NCBI RefSeq assembly: GCF_916858675.1 | Contig: NZ_CAKASM010000001.1 | Location: forward strand, 124,001 to 188,000 | Direction of reading: 5' to 3' | Length of the DNA stretch: 64,000 nt | Origin: Sphingomonas sp. Leaf21 | Lineage (GTDB): Bacteria; Pseudomonadota; Alphaproteobacteria; Sphingomonadales; Sphingomonadaceae | Shown here: in pieces, positions 52,364-61,257 of the stretch | Layout of the letters: every line of letters starts with the position of its first letter | Numbering within the stretch: the first letter of the stretch is position 1 | Translations under genes and position numbers: made by a program | The notes under the pieces: generated by a model | The model's input: only the letters and a program-made list of their open reading frames with translations | What the model was told of the DNA's origin: nothing | Database searches by the model: none

Positions 52364-52795
52364 TCATTTGACACGCTGCCAGCGTTGCTGACGACAGCCC
52401 AGGCCGCCGAAGAGGCACCCCTCGCCGACGAGCGTGCGAGCGTCGACCTGGGTGATCGTCCCTTCGACTTCGCGACCGATATCGGGGATGAAGACCGTTC
52501 CCGCCCAGCGGCCGGGCTCCTCTTCCTCGAAATCGGCGAAGAGCTGCGTTCCGATCAGGCGATCGGTCCCGCCCCGCGCGGCATCCGCCTTCGCCTGTTC
52601 GCTGGCCCACACGACGGTCCCGCACATCAGTTGCGCGTCGCGACCACGTCCGCATGGGGCAAAGCGGACCTGAACCGTCTTGGACGGATTGGCCCAGATG
52701 CCGCCCGGCACGCGGGCCTCGGCCATGCCGGGAGCCATCGCGCCTCCCAGTGCCAGGACGGCGATCGCGGCCTTGCGCCAGTGGCTGAACGTCAT
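52364..52795 (-). CDS. Exported DUF2147 family protein
   Basis: A 143-residue secreted protein. A signal peptide (MTFSHWRKAAIAVLALGGAMAPGMAEA, cleavage near residue 27) is followed by PGGIWANPSKTVQVRFAPC and the DUF2147 core (GTVVWASEQAKAD, RLIGTQLFADF, WAGTVFIPDIGREVEGTI, VGEGCLFGGLGCRQQRWQR). DUF2147 proteins are periplasmic and of unknown function; cysteines suggest disulfides. AGGAG lies eight bases before the ATG. Confidence 0.85.
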   Translation of the reverse strand: MTFSHWRKAAIAVLALGGAMAPGMAEARVPGGIWANPSKTVQVRFAPCGRGRDAQLMCGTVVWASEQAKADAARGGTDRLIGTQLFADFEEEEPGRWAGTVFIPDIGREVEGTITQVDARTLVGEGCLFGGLGCRQQRWQRVK

Positions 52796-52860
52796 GCGGC
52801 TTTACTCCTGGATCAATGCGTTACCAGCATGATGTAGGAAGCGATGCGTCCAAAGCAAAA

Positions 52861-52886
52861 CGGCCGGTGGATCGCTCCACCGGCCG
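52861..52886 (-). terminator. Intrinsic terminator of the MFS gene
   Basis: A perfect 11-bp stem (CGGCCGGTGGA with TCCACCGGCCG, 4-base loop). On the minus strand it is followed by TTTTGCTTT, the T-rich tail expected of an intrinsic terminator, 28 bp after the MFS stop at 52914. Confidence 0.75.
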
Positions 52887-52913
52887 CTTCGGTATTCAAA
52901 TGTGGCTAGTCGA

Positions 52914-54248
52914 TCAGGACGCGCGCTTGGCGAGTTCCTTGTTGATGCCCAGCGCCGCCAGCGTGGCGACCGCGCCGGAGAGCAGGTACACGCCGACCGA
53001 CAACAGGCCGAAATTGCTCGACAGCAGCAGCGCGGCGAGCGGCGCGAAGCCAGCGCCCAGCAACCATGCCAGATCCGAGGTGATCGCGGCCCCCGTATAG
53101 CGCCGCATCGGCGAGAAGCCCGAGTTGATGACACCCGAGGACTGACCGAAGCCAAGGCCGAGCAGCAGGAAGCCGAGGACGATGTAGATCGTCTCGCCGA
53201 CGCCGCCCTGGCTCAGCAGCTGGGGGGCGAAACCGGCATAGGCGGCGATGGCGGCTGCCGACGCGCCCAGCAGGGTGCGACGGCCGACGCGGTCGGCGAT
53301 CTTGCCCGAGGCGAGGATCGCGATGACCCCGACGATGCTGCCGATGATCTCGATCATCATGAAGTCCTGCGGCTTTTCACGATTGAACAGCACGACCCAG
53401 GAGAGCGGGAACACAGTGACGATGTGGAACATCGCGAAGCTGGCGAGCGGGGCGAAGGCGCCCAGGAAGACGGTGCGGCCCTCGGCACTCAGCGTCTCGC
53501 CGACCGGCGCGGGCTGAAGCTCGCGGGTCTCGAACAGCCGCTGGAATTCCGGCGTCGCGACGATCCGCAGCCGCGCGAAGAGCGCCACCACGTTGATCGC
53601 GAAGGCGACGAAGAAGGGATAGCGCCAGCCCCAGTCGAGGAAGTCGGCGGTGCTCAGCGTCGTCAGGAAGAAGGCGAACAGCCCGTTGGCGACCAGCAGG
53701 CCGAGCGGCGCTCCGAGCTGCGGAATCATCGCGTACCAGCCGCGACGGCGCTCCGGCGCGTTGAGCGACAGCAGCGAGGGCAGACCGTCCCAGGCACCGC
53801 CCAGGGCCAGACCCTGCATGATGCGGAAGATACCCAGCAGGACGGCGGCCGAGGTTCCGATCTGTTCGTAACCGGGCAGGAAGGCGATCGCCATGGTCGA
53901 ACCGCCGAGCAGGAACAGCGCGATGGTCAGCTTGACCCCGCGACCCAGGCTGCGATCGACCGCCATGAAGATGAAGGTGCCGATCGGACGCGCGATGAAC
54001 GCCAGCGAGAACAGCGCGAACGAGTAGAGCGTGCCGGTCAGCGCGTCGACATAGGGGAAGATCAGCGACGGGAACACCAGCACCGACGCGATGGCGTACA
54101 CGAAGAAGTCGAAAAACTCCGACGTGCGGCCGATGATGACGCCGATGGCGATATCGCCCGGCGCGACATGATGCGGATCGCGGGCATTGACCAGTCGCGC
54201 GTCCCGCTCAAGGGGCGTCGAGGTCGATGCGGTTAACTCTGCGCTCAT
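52914..54248 (-). CDS. MFS transporter (metabolite:H+ symporter type)
   Basis: A 444-residue membrane protein with 12 predicted helices and the MFS motif in loop 2-3 near RPIGTFIFMAVDRSLGRGVKLTIAL. The FFDFFVYAIAS and RRRGWYAMIPQLGAPLGLL segments resemble the MHS/shikimate-type symporters (sugar acid, aromatic acid or dicarboxylate substrates); the exact substrate is not determinable. It is divergent from the cyo operon across a 171-bp gap and is ended by a strong intrinsic terminator. Confidence 0.85.
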   Translation of the reverse strand: MSAELTASTSTPLERDARLVNARDPHHVAPGDIAIGVIIGRTSEFFDFFVYAIASVLVFPSLIFPYVDALTGTLYSFALFSLAFIARPIGTFIFMAVDRSLGRGVKLTIALFLLGGSTMAIAFLPGYEQIGTSAAVLLGIFRIMQGLALGGAWDGLPSLLSLNAPERRRGWYAMIPQLGAPLGLLVANGLFAFFLTTLSTADFLDWGWRYPFFVAFAINVVALFARLRIVATPEFQRLFETRELQPAPVGETLSAEGRTVFLGAFAPLASFAMFHIVTVFPLSWVVLFNREKPQDFMMIEIIGSIVGVIAILASGKIADRVGRRTLLGASAAAIAAYAGFAPQLLSQGGVGETIYIVLGFLLLGLGFGQSSGVINSGFSPMRRYTGAAITSDLAWLLGAGFAPLAALLLSSNFGLLSVGVYLLSGAVATLAALGINKELAKRAS

Positions 54249-54362
54249 CGGCTGCCAGTCCTGACTTCTTACCTGTTACCAGGGCAACGCATGTGCGGTG
54301 CAAAAAGACCGCGCATGCCCGCCATTCTGGCTCGCCTATGCGCCTTTCGCGTCGCCACGGGG

Positions 54363-54381
54363 ATTGGACAAACTGTCCAAT
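54363..54381. promoter_or_regulatory. Perfect 8-3-8 dyad upstream of cyoA
   Basis: ATTGGACA (54363-54370) and TGTCCAAT (54374-54381) form a perfect inverted repeat with a 3-base spacer, 38 bases before the cyoA start. It is a good operator shape for a dimeric repressor or activator. The TTG...CAA ends recall Crp/Fnr-family sites, but the spacing differs from FNR; the protein is unknown. Confidence 0.5.
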
Positions 54382-54419
54382 GTGCGCAGGTGCAGCAAAG
54401 GCGTAGCGGCCCCTGTCAT

Positions 54420-55631
54420 ATGTCTCATTCGTCGAGCCTCGCGCGCCTGCGCCCTCTTCGCTGGGCCGCCTTGCCCATCCTGGCCATGCTGGGGGGATGC
54501 GACGCGGTCGTGCTCAACCCTGCCGGTGACGTCGCCGTGCAGCAACGCGATCTGGTGCTGATCGCAACGGCCCTGATGCTGCTCATCATCATACCGGTGA
54601 TGGCGCTGACCGTGCTGTTCGCGTGGCGCTATCGCAAGAGCAACACCGAGGCCGAATATGATCCGGAGTTCGATCACTCGACCATGCTCGAGCTGGTGAT
54701 CTGGTCGGCCCCGCTGCTGATCATCATCTGCCTCGGCGCGGTCACGTGGACGAGCACCCATCTGCTCGATCCCTATCGCCCGATCGAGCGGACCGCGCCG
54801 GGCCAGCCGGTCGCGGCGGGCGTCAAGCCGCTTGAGGTGCAGGTCGTCGCGCTCGACTGGAAATGGCTGTTCATCTACCCCGAGCAGGGTATCGCCACGG
54901 TCAACGAGCTGGCACTGCCGGTCGACCGGCCGGTCGAGTTCCGCCTGACCGGCACCTCGGTGATGAACGCCTTCTACATCCCGGCGATGGCGGGCATGAT
55001 CTATACCATGCCCGGCATGGAGACGAAGCTGCATGCGGTGCTGAACCGCGAGGGCACGTTCAAGGGGCTGTCGTCGCACTATAGCGGCGCCGGCTTCTCG
55101 GGCATGCACTTCCCGGTCTATGCGCTGCAGTCGAGCGGGTTCGACCAGTGGGTCGAGACGGTTCGCGCGTCGCAGGCTGGTCAGGCCAAGGGCAAGGGGC
55201 AGCTTGATCGCGCCACCTTCATGACGATCGAACGGCCCAGCGAATATGTGCCCGCCATGTATTTCAGCGCCGTCCAGGGCGGCCTGTTCGATCGCGTCGT
55301 CAACCGCTGCGTCGCCGACAACACCCCCTGCATGTCGGACGTGATGATGCACGACCGGATGACCGGTGGCGGCGACCCGCACAAGATGAAGGTCGGCGAG
55401 GGCAATCCGCCCGTCAACAACACCGGCCCGATGCACGGTCCGCGGACCAAGGGCGCGCTCGAAAAGTCGCCTTCGGAAATCGAAGTCTCGCCGCACAACA
55501 GCAAGGAACCGGTTCCCTCAAAGGGTGATCAGGAACCGGGTGAGATGAAGAACCGTCGCATGACCCTCCTTTCCATCCCGCAGACCCCCGGCCCGCTGAC
55601 CTTCGGTCATGTCGGTGCGGGTCGCGGCTGA
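54420..55631 (+). CDS. cyoA: Cytochrome bo3-type quinol oxidase subunit II CyoA
   Basis: A 403-residue membrane-anchored subunit II. A lipobox LGGC sits near residue 24, followed by two helices and a periplasmic cupredoxin-like domain that lacks the CuA cysteine pair of cytochrome c oxidases, so quinol is the likely donor. CyoA-type sequences are visible: [19 protein letters not shown] and [24 protein letters not shown] Pro/Lys-rich C-terminus follows. The ATG at 54420 gives a signal peptide; the frame opens earlier at 54291. First gene of cyoABCD. Confidence 0.93.
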   Translation: MSHSSSLARLRPLRWAALPILAMLGGCDAVVLNPAGDVAVQQRDLVLIATALMLLIIIPVMALTVLFAWRYRKSNTEAEYDPEFDHSTMLELVIWSAPLLIIICLGAVTWTSTHLLDPYRPIERTAPGQPVAAGVKPLEVQVVALDWKWLFIYPEQGIATVNELALPVDRPVEFRLTGTSVMNAFYIPAMAGMIYTMPGMETKLHAVLNREGTFKGLSSHYSGAGFSGMHFPVYALQSSGFDQWVETVRASQAGQAKGKGQLDRATFMTIERPSEYVPAMYFSAVQGGLFDRVVNRCVADNTPCMSDVMMHDRMTGGGDPHKMKVGEGNPPVNNTGPMHGPRTKGALEKSPSEIEVSPHNSKEPVPSKGDQEPGEMKNRRMTLLSIPQTPGPLTFGHVGAGRG

Positions 55632-55642
55632 GGCACGCCATC

Positions 55643-57637
55643 ATGGAACACATCATAAAGACCATCTTCGGACGGCTATCGATCGAGTCGCTGCCGATCC
55701 ACGAGCCCATCGTCGTCGGCACCTTCCTGGGCGTCGCGGTCGGCGGGATCGCGGTGCTGGCGCTCATCACCAAGTTCAAGCTGTGGGGCTATCTCTGGAA
55801 GGAGTGGTTCACCACCGTCGATCACAAGCGCATCGGGATCATGTACATGATCCTGGGCATCGTGATGCTGCTGCGCGGCTTTGCCGACGCACTGATGATG
55901 CGCGGGCAACAGGCGATCGCGTTCGGCGACAATCAGGGCTTCCTGAATTCGCATCACTATGACCAGGTGTTCACCGCGCACGGCGTCATCATGATCTTCT
56001 TCGTGGCGATGCCGATCATCACCGGCCTGATGAACTATGTCGTGCCGCTCCAGATCGGTGCGCGCGACGTGTCCTTCCCGTATCTCAATAACCTGAGCTT
56101 CTGGATGACCGCGGGCGGTGTCGTGCTGGTCATGGCTTCGCTGTTCATCGGCGAGTTCGCGCGCACCGGCTGGCTGGCCTTCCCGCCGCTGTCGGAGCTT
56201 GATTTCAGTCCCGATGTCGGTGTCGACTATTATATCTGGGCACTGCAGGTGGCCGGTGTCGGTACGACCCTGTCGGGCATCAACCTGATCGCGACGATCA
56301 TCAAGATGCGCGCGCCGGGCATGACCATGATGAAGCTGCCGGTGTTCTGCTGGACCTCGCTGTGCGCGAACGTCCTGATCGTCGCCAGCTTCCCTGTGTT
56401 GACCGCGACGCTCGTCCTGCTGTCGCTCGACCGCTATGTCGGCACCAACTTCTTCACGAACAACCTCGGCGGCAACCCGATGATGTACGTGAACCTGATC
56501 TGGATCTGGGGCCACCCGGAGGTGTACATCCTGATCCTGCCGCTGTTCGGCGTGTTCTCGGAAGTCACCTCGACCTTCTCGGGCAAGCGGCTGTTCGGCT
56601 ATACCTCGATGGTCTACGCCACGATCGTCATCACGATCCTGTCGTACCTCGTCTGGCTGCACCACTTCTTCACCATGGGTTCGGGGGCCAGCGTCAACTC
56701 GTTCTTCGGCATCACCACCATGGTGATCTCGATCCCGACGGGGGCGAAGATCTTCAACTGGCTGTTCACCATGTACAAGGGGCGCATCCGGTTCGAGCTG
56801 CCGATGATGTGGACCATCGCGTTCATGCTGACCTTCACCATCGGCGGCATGACCGGCGTTCTGCTGGCCGTTCCACCCGCCGACTTCGTGCTCCACAACT
56901 CGCTGTTCCTGATCGCGCACTTCCACAACGTGATCATCGGCGGCGTGCTGTTCGGCGCTTTCGCCGCGATCAACTACTGGTGGCCGAAGGCCTTCGGGTT
57001 CAAGCTCAACCAGTTCTGGGGCAAGGTATCGTTCTGGCTGTGGGTCATCGGCTTCTGGGTCGCCTTCACGCCGCTCTACATCATGGGCCTGATGGGCGTG
57101 ACCCGTCGTCTCCACCATTTCGACGATCCGTCGTTGCAGATCTACTTCGTCGTCGCCCTGCTGGGTGCGCTGATGATCGCGGGCGGTATCGGGGCCTTCC
57201 TGGTTCAGATCGGCGTGTCGATCTGGAAGAAGGAAGAGCTGCGCGACGTGACGGGCGACCCCTGGGACGGCCGCACGCTGGAATGGGCGACCTCGTCGCC
57301 GCCGCCGGACTATAACTTCGCCTTCACGCCGGTCATCCACGAGCTGGACGCCTGGTACGACATGAAGGACAAGAAGGCCGAGGCGCCGGTCGAGGGCTAT
57401 CGCGCGATCCACATGCCCAGGAACACGGGCACAGGCGTCATCATCGCCGGCCTGTCGACCGCCTTCGGCTTCGGCATGATCTGGTACATTTGGTGGCTGG
57501 CCGCGATCGCGCTGGTGGGTGTCGTCGCCGTCGCCATCTGGCACACGTTCAACTATGACCGCGACTACTACATCCCCGTCGAGGAAGTCGTGGCAACGGA
57601 AAGCGAGCGGCGCCGTCTGCTCGGGCAGGGAGCCTGA
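55643..57637 (+). CDS. cyoB: Cytochrome bo3-type quinol oxidase subunit I CyoB
   Basis: A 664-residue heme-copper oxidase subunit I with 14-15 membrane helices. Heme and CuB ligands are in [30 protein letters not shown] (His-Tyr cross-link pair), WLHHFF and HFHNVIIGG. It reduces oxygen to water and pumps protons. The C-terminal helix and the quinol-binding region fit a bo3 enzyme. Eleven bases separate it from cyoA, and cyoC begins 3 bp after it, so the four subunits are one operon. Confidence 0.96.
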   Translation: MEHIIKTIFGRLSIESLPIHEPIVVGTFLGVAVGGIAVLALITKFKLWGYLWKEWFTTVDHKRIGIMYMILGIVMLLRGFADALMMRGQQAIAFGDNQGFLNSHHYDQVFTAHGVIMIFFVAMPIITGLMNYVVPLQIGARDVSFPYLNNLSFWMTAGGVVLVMASLFIGEFARTGWLAFPPLSELDFSPDVGVDYYIWALQVAGVGTTLSGINLIATIIKMRAPGMTMMKLPVFCWTSLCANVLIVASFPVLTATLVLLSLDRYVGTNFFTNNLGGNPMMYVNLIWIWGHPEVYILILPLFGVFSEVTSTFSGKRLFGYTSMVYATIVITILSYLVWLHHFFTMGSGASVNSFFGITTMVISIPTGAKIFNWLFTMYKGRIRFELPMMWTIAFMLTFTIGGMTGVLLAVPPADFVLHNSLFLIAHFHNVIIGGVLFGAFAAINYWWPKAFGFKLNQFWGKVSFWLWVIGFWVAFTPLYIMGLMGVTRRLHHFDDPSLQIYFVVALLGALMIAGGIGAFLVQIGVSIWKKEELRDVTGDPWDGRTLEWATSSPPPDYNFAFTPVIHELDAWYDMKDKKAEAPVEGYRAIHMPRNTGTGVIIAGLSTAFGFGMIWYIWWLAAIALVGVVAVAIWHTFNYDRDYYIPVEEVVATESERRRLLGQGA

Positions 57638-57640
57638 TCC

Positions 57641-58279
57641 ATGTCGACCGACGTTCTGAGCGCCGATCCGGCCAAGAACCCGACCTATTATCTGGTCGAG
57701 GACGAGGATCACCATCACGAATCCGGTGGATCGACCGCCATCGGTTTCTGGATGTACCTGATGAGCGACTGCCTCATCTTCGCCATCCTGTTCGCCACCT
57801 ATGGCGTGCTGGGTACGAGCTACGCGGGCGGCCCGACCCCGCGGGAGATCTTCGAGCTTCCGCTGGTCGCGCTCAACACCTCGATGCTGCTGCTGTCGTC
57901 GATCACCTATGGCTTCGCCATGATCGCGATGGAGAAGAACCAGAAGTCGAACACGCTGATCTGGCTGGGCATTACCGGCCTGTTCGGCCTCGCCTTCCTC
58001 TCGATCGAGCTCTACGAATTCGCCAACCTCATCCATGAAGGTGCGGGTCCGCAGCGTTCGGCCTTCCTGTCGTCCTTCTTCACGCTGGTCGGCACGCACG
58101 GCCTGCACGTCACCTTCGGCTCGATCTGGCTGGTCACGCTGATGGTGCAGGTCGGTCGTTTCGGCCTGATCGAGGCGAACAAGCGTCGCCTGATGTGCCT
58201 GTCAATGTTCTGGCACTTTCTGGACGTCGTCTGGATCGGCGTCTTCACCTTTGTCTATCTGCTGGGAGTTCTCCGTTGA
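57641..58279 (+). CDS. cyoC: Cytochrome bo3-type quinol oxidase subunit III CyoC
   Basis: A 212-residue integral membrane subunit with five helices. The N-terminal [20 protein letters not shown], and the [12 protein letters not shown] and [20 protein letters not shown] segments are typical of CyoC. It stabilises subunit I. Its stop (TGA, 58277-58279) overlaps the next gene's TTG start, so cyoD is coupled. Confidence 0.95.
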   Translation: MSTDVLSADPAKNPTYYLVEDEDHHHESGGSTAIGFWMYLMSDCLIFAILFATYGVLGTSYAGGPTPREIFELPLVALNTSMLLLSSITYGFAMIAMEKNQKSNTLIWLGITGLFGLAFLSIELYEFANLIHEGAGPQRSAFLSSFFTLVGTHGLHVTFGSIWLVTLMVQVGRFGLIEANKRRLMCLSMFWHFLDVVWIGVFTFVYLLGVLR

Positions 58280-58683
58280 GCGCTCATCCTCCCCATGGCC
58301 ATGGCGATCACGCCAACCTGGACCATGACCTCCACGCCCATGGCGACACCCATGGTCACGGCTCGATGAAGGGCTATATGATCGGGTTCGTGCTGTCGGT
58401 GATCCTGACGGCAATCCCGTTCTGGGCGGTGATGACCGGCGCGCTGGGTGATACCCAGACGACCGCTCTGGTCATCATGGGGCTCGCCTTCGTCCAGATC
58501 GTCGTGCACATGATCTACTTCCTGCACATGAACACCAAGTCCGAAGGTGGCTGGACGATGATGGCGCTGGTGTTTACCGCCGTGCTGGTCATCATCACGC
58601 TCAGCGGATCGATCTGGGTCATGTATCACATGAACACCAACATGATGCCGGACATGGCCGCCCAGCTGGGCGGCGGCATGTAA
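58276..58683 (+). CDS. cyoD: Cytochrome bo3-type quinol oxidase subunit IV CyoD (His-rich N-terminus)
   Basis: A 135-residue subunit IV with three helices (from about residue 35): [32 protein letters not shown] and a third segment ending in HMNTNMMP, in the usual CyoD order. The start is a TTG that overlaps the cyoC stop (TTGA); the next ATG is far inside. This gives an unusual N-terminal tail with about ten His in the first 31 residues, possibly metal-binding. Its stop overlaps the SURF1 ATG. Confidence 0.9.
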   Translation: MSAHPPHGHGDHANLDHDLHAHGDTHGHGSMKGYMIGFVLSVILTAIPFWAVMTGALGDTQTTALVIMGLAFVQIVVHMIYFLHMNTKSEGGWTMMALVFTAVLVIITLSGSIWVMYHMNTNMMPDMAAQLGGGM

Positions 58684-59393
58684 TGGCGGACGCCGACGTC
58701 AGGGGCGGGCGGCGCGGCCGTTCGCCGCTGACGCTGGCGATACTGACCGCGATCGGCGTGGCGCTGATCGCGGGGTTTTTCTCGCTCGGTGTCTGGCAGC
58801 TACAGCGCCGGGTCTGGAAGCTGGACCTGATCGCCAAGGTCGATGCCCGGCTCCACGCGGCCCCCATCGCGGCCCCCGCTGCGGCTGGCCTTGCCGACGT
58901 ATATCGCCGGGTTACCGCGACGGGCACGTTCCGCAACGATCGCGAGACCTTCGTCCAGGCGGTGACCGAGCGGGGCCCCGGCTTTTGGGTGCTGACCCCG
59001 CTCGTCGGACCGCGCTTCACTGTCCTCGTCAATCGCGGCTTCGTCCCCTCGGAGCGGCGAGCCGATCACGACCGCCCGCAGGGTCCGGTCCGCATCACCG
59101 GGTTGGTGCGTGTGAGTGAGCCGGGCGGCGCCTTCCTCCGTTCGAACGACCCCAAGGCGGATCGCTGGTATTCGCGCGACGTCGCGGCGATCGCCGCCGC
59201 CAGGCGCCTTGGGCCCGTCGCACCCTATTTCATCGACGCTGACGCGGCACCCAATCCCGGTGGCTATCCGGTCGGCGGATTGACCGTCGTCGCGTTTCGC
59301 AACAGCCATCTTTCCTACGCGCTGACATGGTTCGCGCTGGCGATCCTGACCGTGGTCGGCCTCGTCATCCTGTGGAGGCGCGGGCGGGAATGA
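58683..59393 (+). CDS. SURF1 family oxidase assembly protein
   Basis: A 236-residue protein of the SURF1/Shy1 family, which helps insert heme a into heme-copper oxidases. Two membrane helices at about 17-37 and 207-230 flank a periplasmic domain with the SLGVWQLQRRVWKL opening, FWVLTPLVGP and VNRGFVP, and HLSYALTWFALA at the end. Usually linked to cytochrome c oxidase; here it is within the quinol oxidase operon. Its stop overlaps the regB-like ATG. Confidence 0.9.
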   Translation: MADADVRGGRRGRSPLTLAILTAIGVALIAGFFSLGVWQLQRRVWKLDLIAKVDARLHAAPIAAPAAAGLADVYRRVTATGTFRNDRETFVQAVTERGPGFWVLTPLVGPRFTVLVNRGFVPSERRADHDRPQGPVRITGLVRVSEPGGAFLRSNDPKADRWYSRDVAAIAAARRLGPVAPYFIDADAAPNPGGYPVGGLTVVAFRNSHLSYALTWFALAILTVVGLVILWRRGRE

Positions 59394-60703
59394 GATCGAT
59401 CGTCCCACCCTTCCTGCCGTTCACCATCCGCCCGCGTGAGCCCGACGCGACGGCGGGCACGGCCAACATGCGGCAGCTTATCCATCTCCGCTGGATGGCC
59501 GTCTTCGGACAGTTGGTGACGATCCTGTTCGTCAACCGCGTCATGGCGGTTCAGCTGCCCGTCGCGGCGATGATGGGTGTGCTCGGCATGGCGGTGGCGA
59601 TCAACCTGCTCAGCCATTTCCGGCTGCGCTTCCACCGGATCACCAATACCGAACTGCTGTTCGCGCTGATGTTCGATGTCGGCACGCTGACGCTCCAGCT
59701 CTTCCTGGCCGGGGGGGCAACGAATCCGTTCATCTCGCTCTACCTGATCCAGGTCGTCCTCGGGGCCGTGCTTCTGGAGACATGGTCGGCCTGGGCCTTG
59801 GCGGGGATCACCGGCGTCTGTTTCGGCCTGCTCTCGCTCCACCACCGGCCGCTGGCCTTTCCGCCGTGGCTGTTCGGGGACATCGCCGGGTTGCATACGC
59901 TTGGCAACTGGTTGGGCTTCGCCTTGGTGGCTGGACTGTTGATCCTGTTCGTCACCCGGATCAGCCATAATCTTCGCCAGAGCGCCGCCCGGCTCGCCGA
60001 CCTCCGTGAGCAGGCATCGGAGGAGGAGCATATCGTCCGCATGGGGCTGCTCGCCTCCGGGGCCGCGCATGAACTGGGAACACCGCTCGCCAGCCTGTCG
60101 GTCATCCTCAGCGACTGGCGCCGCGTGCCCAAATTGCGCGACGATGCCGAACTCATGGGTGAGATCGCCGAGATGCAGGCGGAGGTGCAGCGCTGCAAGG
60201 CGATCGTCACCCGCATCCTGCAATCGGCGGGCGAACCGCGTGGCGAGGCGGCGGAACTGTCCGAAGTCGGCCTGTTCATCGATACGATCGTCGCCGAATG
60301 GCGGCAGAGCCACGGCCAGGTCGCGCTCGACTATCAGCGGTCCGATGACGACGCCACGATCGTCTCCGATCCAGCGATCAAGCAGGCGGTTTGGAACGTC
60401 CTCGACAATGCGGCGGAGGCATCGCCGCGCTGGGTCGGACTGACGGTGACGCGCGAGGGCGGTGCGGTCGCGGTGCGGGTGACCGATCGAGGTCCGGGCT
60501 TCACGTCGGCCACGCTGTCGCAGGTCGGTCGCCCCCAGCAATCGACCAAGGGCGAAGGCCACGGCGTCGGCCTGTTCCTCGTGTCCAGCGTCGTGCGCAA
60601 GCTGGGTGGCCGGGTCGAGGCGGCGAACCGGCCGGAGGGTGGCGCGGTGGTCACGCTCACCCTACCTCTGAGTATGATCGGCTTATCGGATCGGGAGGCT
60701 TGA
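59390..60703 (+). CDS. regB: Redox-sensing histidine kinase RegB/PrrB/ActS type
   Basis: A 437-residue membrane kinase with about six helices in the first 190 residues. The RegB quinone-binding heptapeptide is present as GGATNPF (108-114), the H-box is ASGAAHELGTPLAS (His227), and Cys269 in EVQRCKAIV lies where RegB has its redox-active cysteine. The HATPase domain has NVLDNAAEASP, DRGPGF and GVGLFLVSSVV. RegB senses the quinone pool or oxygen. The ATG overlaps the SURF1 stop, and its stop overlaps the RegA start, so expression follows the oxidase. Confidence 0.92.
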   Translation: MRSIVPPFLPFTIRPREPDATAGTANMRQLIHLRWMAVFGQLVTILFVNRVMAVQLPVAAMMGVLGMAVAINLLSHFRLRFHRITNTELLFALMFDVGTLTLQLFLAGGATNPFISLYLIQVVLGAVLLETWSAWALAGITGVCFGLLSLHHRPLAFPPWLFGDIAGLHTLGNWLGFALVAGLLILFVTRISHNLRQSAARLADLREQASEEEHIVRMGLLASGAAHELGTPLASLSVILSDWRRVPKLRDDAELMGEIAEMQAEVQRCKAIVTRILQSAGEPRGEAAELSEVGLFIDTIVAEWRQSHGQVALDYQRSDDDATIVSDPAIKQAVWNVLDNAAEASPRWVGLTVTREGGAVAVRVTDRGPGFTSATLSQVGRPQQSTKGEGHGVGLFLVSSVVRKLGGRVEAANRPEGGAVVTLTLPLSMIGLSDREA

Positions 60704-61236
60704 TGGACGAGGAACGTTCGCTGGTGATCGTCGAGGACGACGAGACGTTCGCGCGCACGCTGCAACGGTCGTTCGAGCGGCGTGGCTACCGGGTGTGGGT
60801 CGCCCATAGCCAGGACGCGCTGGTCGCGATCTTGTCAGAGACGACACCGCGCTATGCGGTGGTCGATTTGAAGCTGGGACAGGCTTCGGGATTGGCTTGC
60901 GTGCAGACGCTGCATGCCCATGACCCCGAAATGCTGATCGTCGTGTTGACCGGCTTCGCGAGTATCGCGACCGCGGTCGAGGCGATCAAGCTCGGCGCCT
61001 GTCACTATCTCGCCAAACCGTCCAACACCGACGATATCGAGGCGGCCTTCCACAAGGCGGGCGGCGATACGACGACGGCGATCACCGACCGGCCCAGTTC
61101 GATCAAGACGCTGGAATGGGAACGGATCAACGAGACGCTGGCCGAAACCAACTTCAACATCTCCGAGACTGCGCGGCGGCTGGGAATGCATCGCCGCACG
61201 CTCGCCCGAAAGCTGGAGAAGCGCCACGTCCCCTGA
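60703..61236 (+). CDS. regA: Global redox response regulator RegA/PrrA/ActR type
   Basis: A 177-residue two-domain regulator: receiver with Glu11-Asp12-Asp13 region and Asp55 phosphoacceptor in YAVVDLKLG, then a short FIS-type helix-turn-helix with NISETARRLGMHRRTLARKLEKR, the near-invariant RegA DNA-reading element. It controls respiration, carbon and nitrogen genes in alphaproteobacteria. GGGAGG precedes the ATG. Cognate of the upstream kinase; last gene of the run. Confidence 0.94.
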   Translation: MDEERSLVIVEDDETFARTLQRSFERRGYRVWVAHSQDALVAILSETTPRYAVVDLKLGQASGLACVQTLHAHDPEMLIVVLTGFASIATAVEAIKLGACHYLAKPSNTDDIEAAFHKAGGDTTTAITDRPSSIKTLEWERINETLAETNFNISETARRLGMHRRTLARKLEKRHVP

Positions 61237-61257
61237 CAGGGGCGCTTCCCCGATCGG

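Noticed and set aside
54363..54381. Dyad as an FNR box
   Set aside because: FNR sites are TTGAT-N4-ATCAA (14 bp between ends); here the ends are 17 bp apart, and the inner bases differ.
55676..58108. 810-codon open frame antisense to cyoB and cyoC
   Set aside because: The sense strand encodes the oxidase with all metal ligands; the antisense product is low-complexity Arg/Asp/His-rich.
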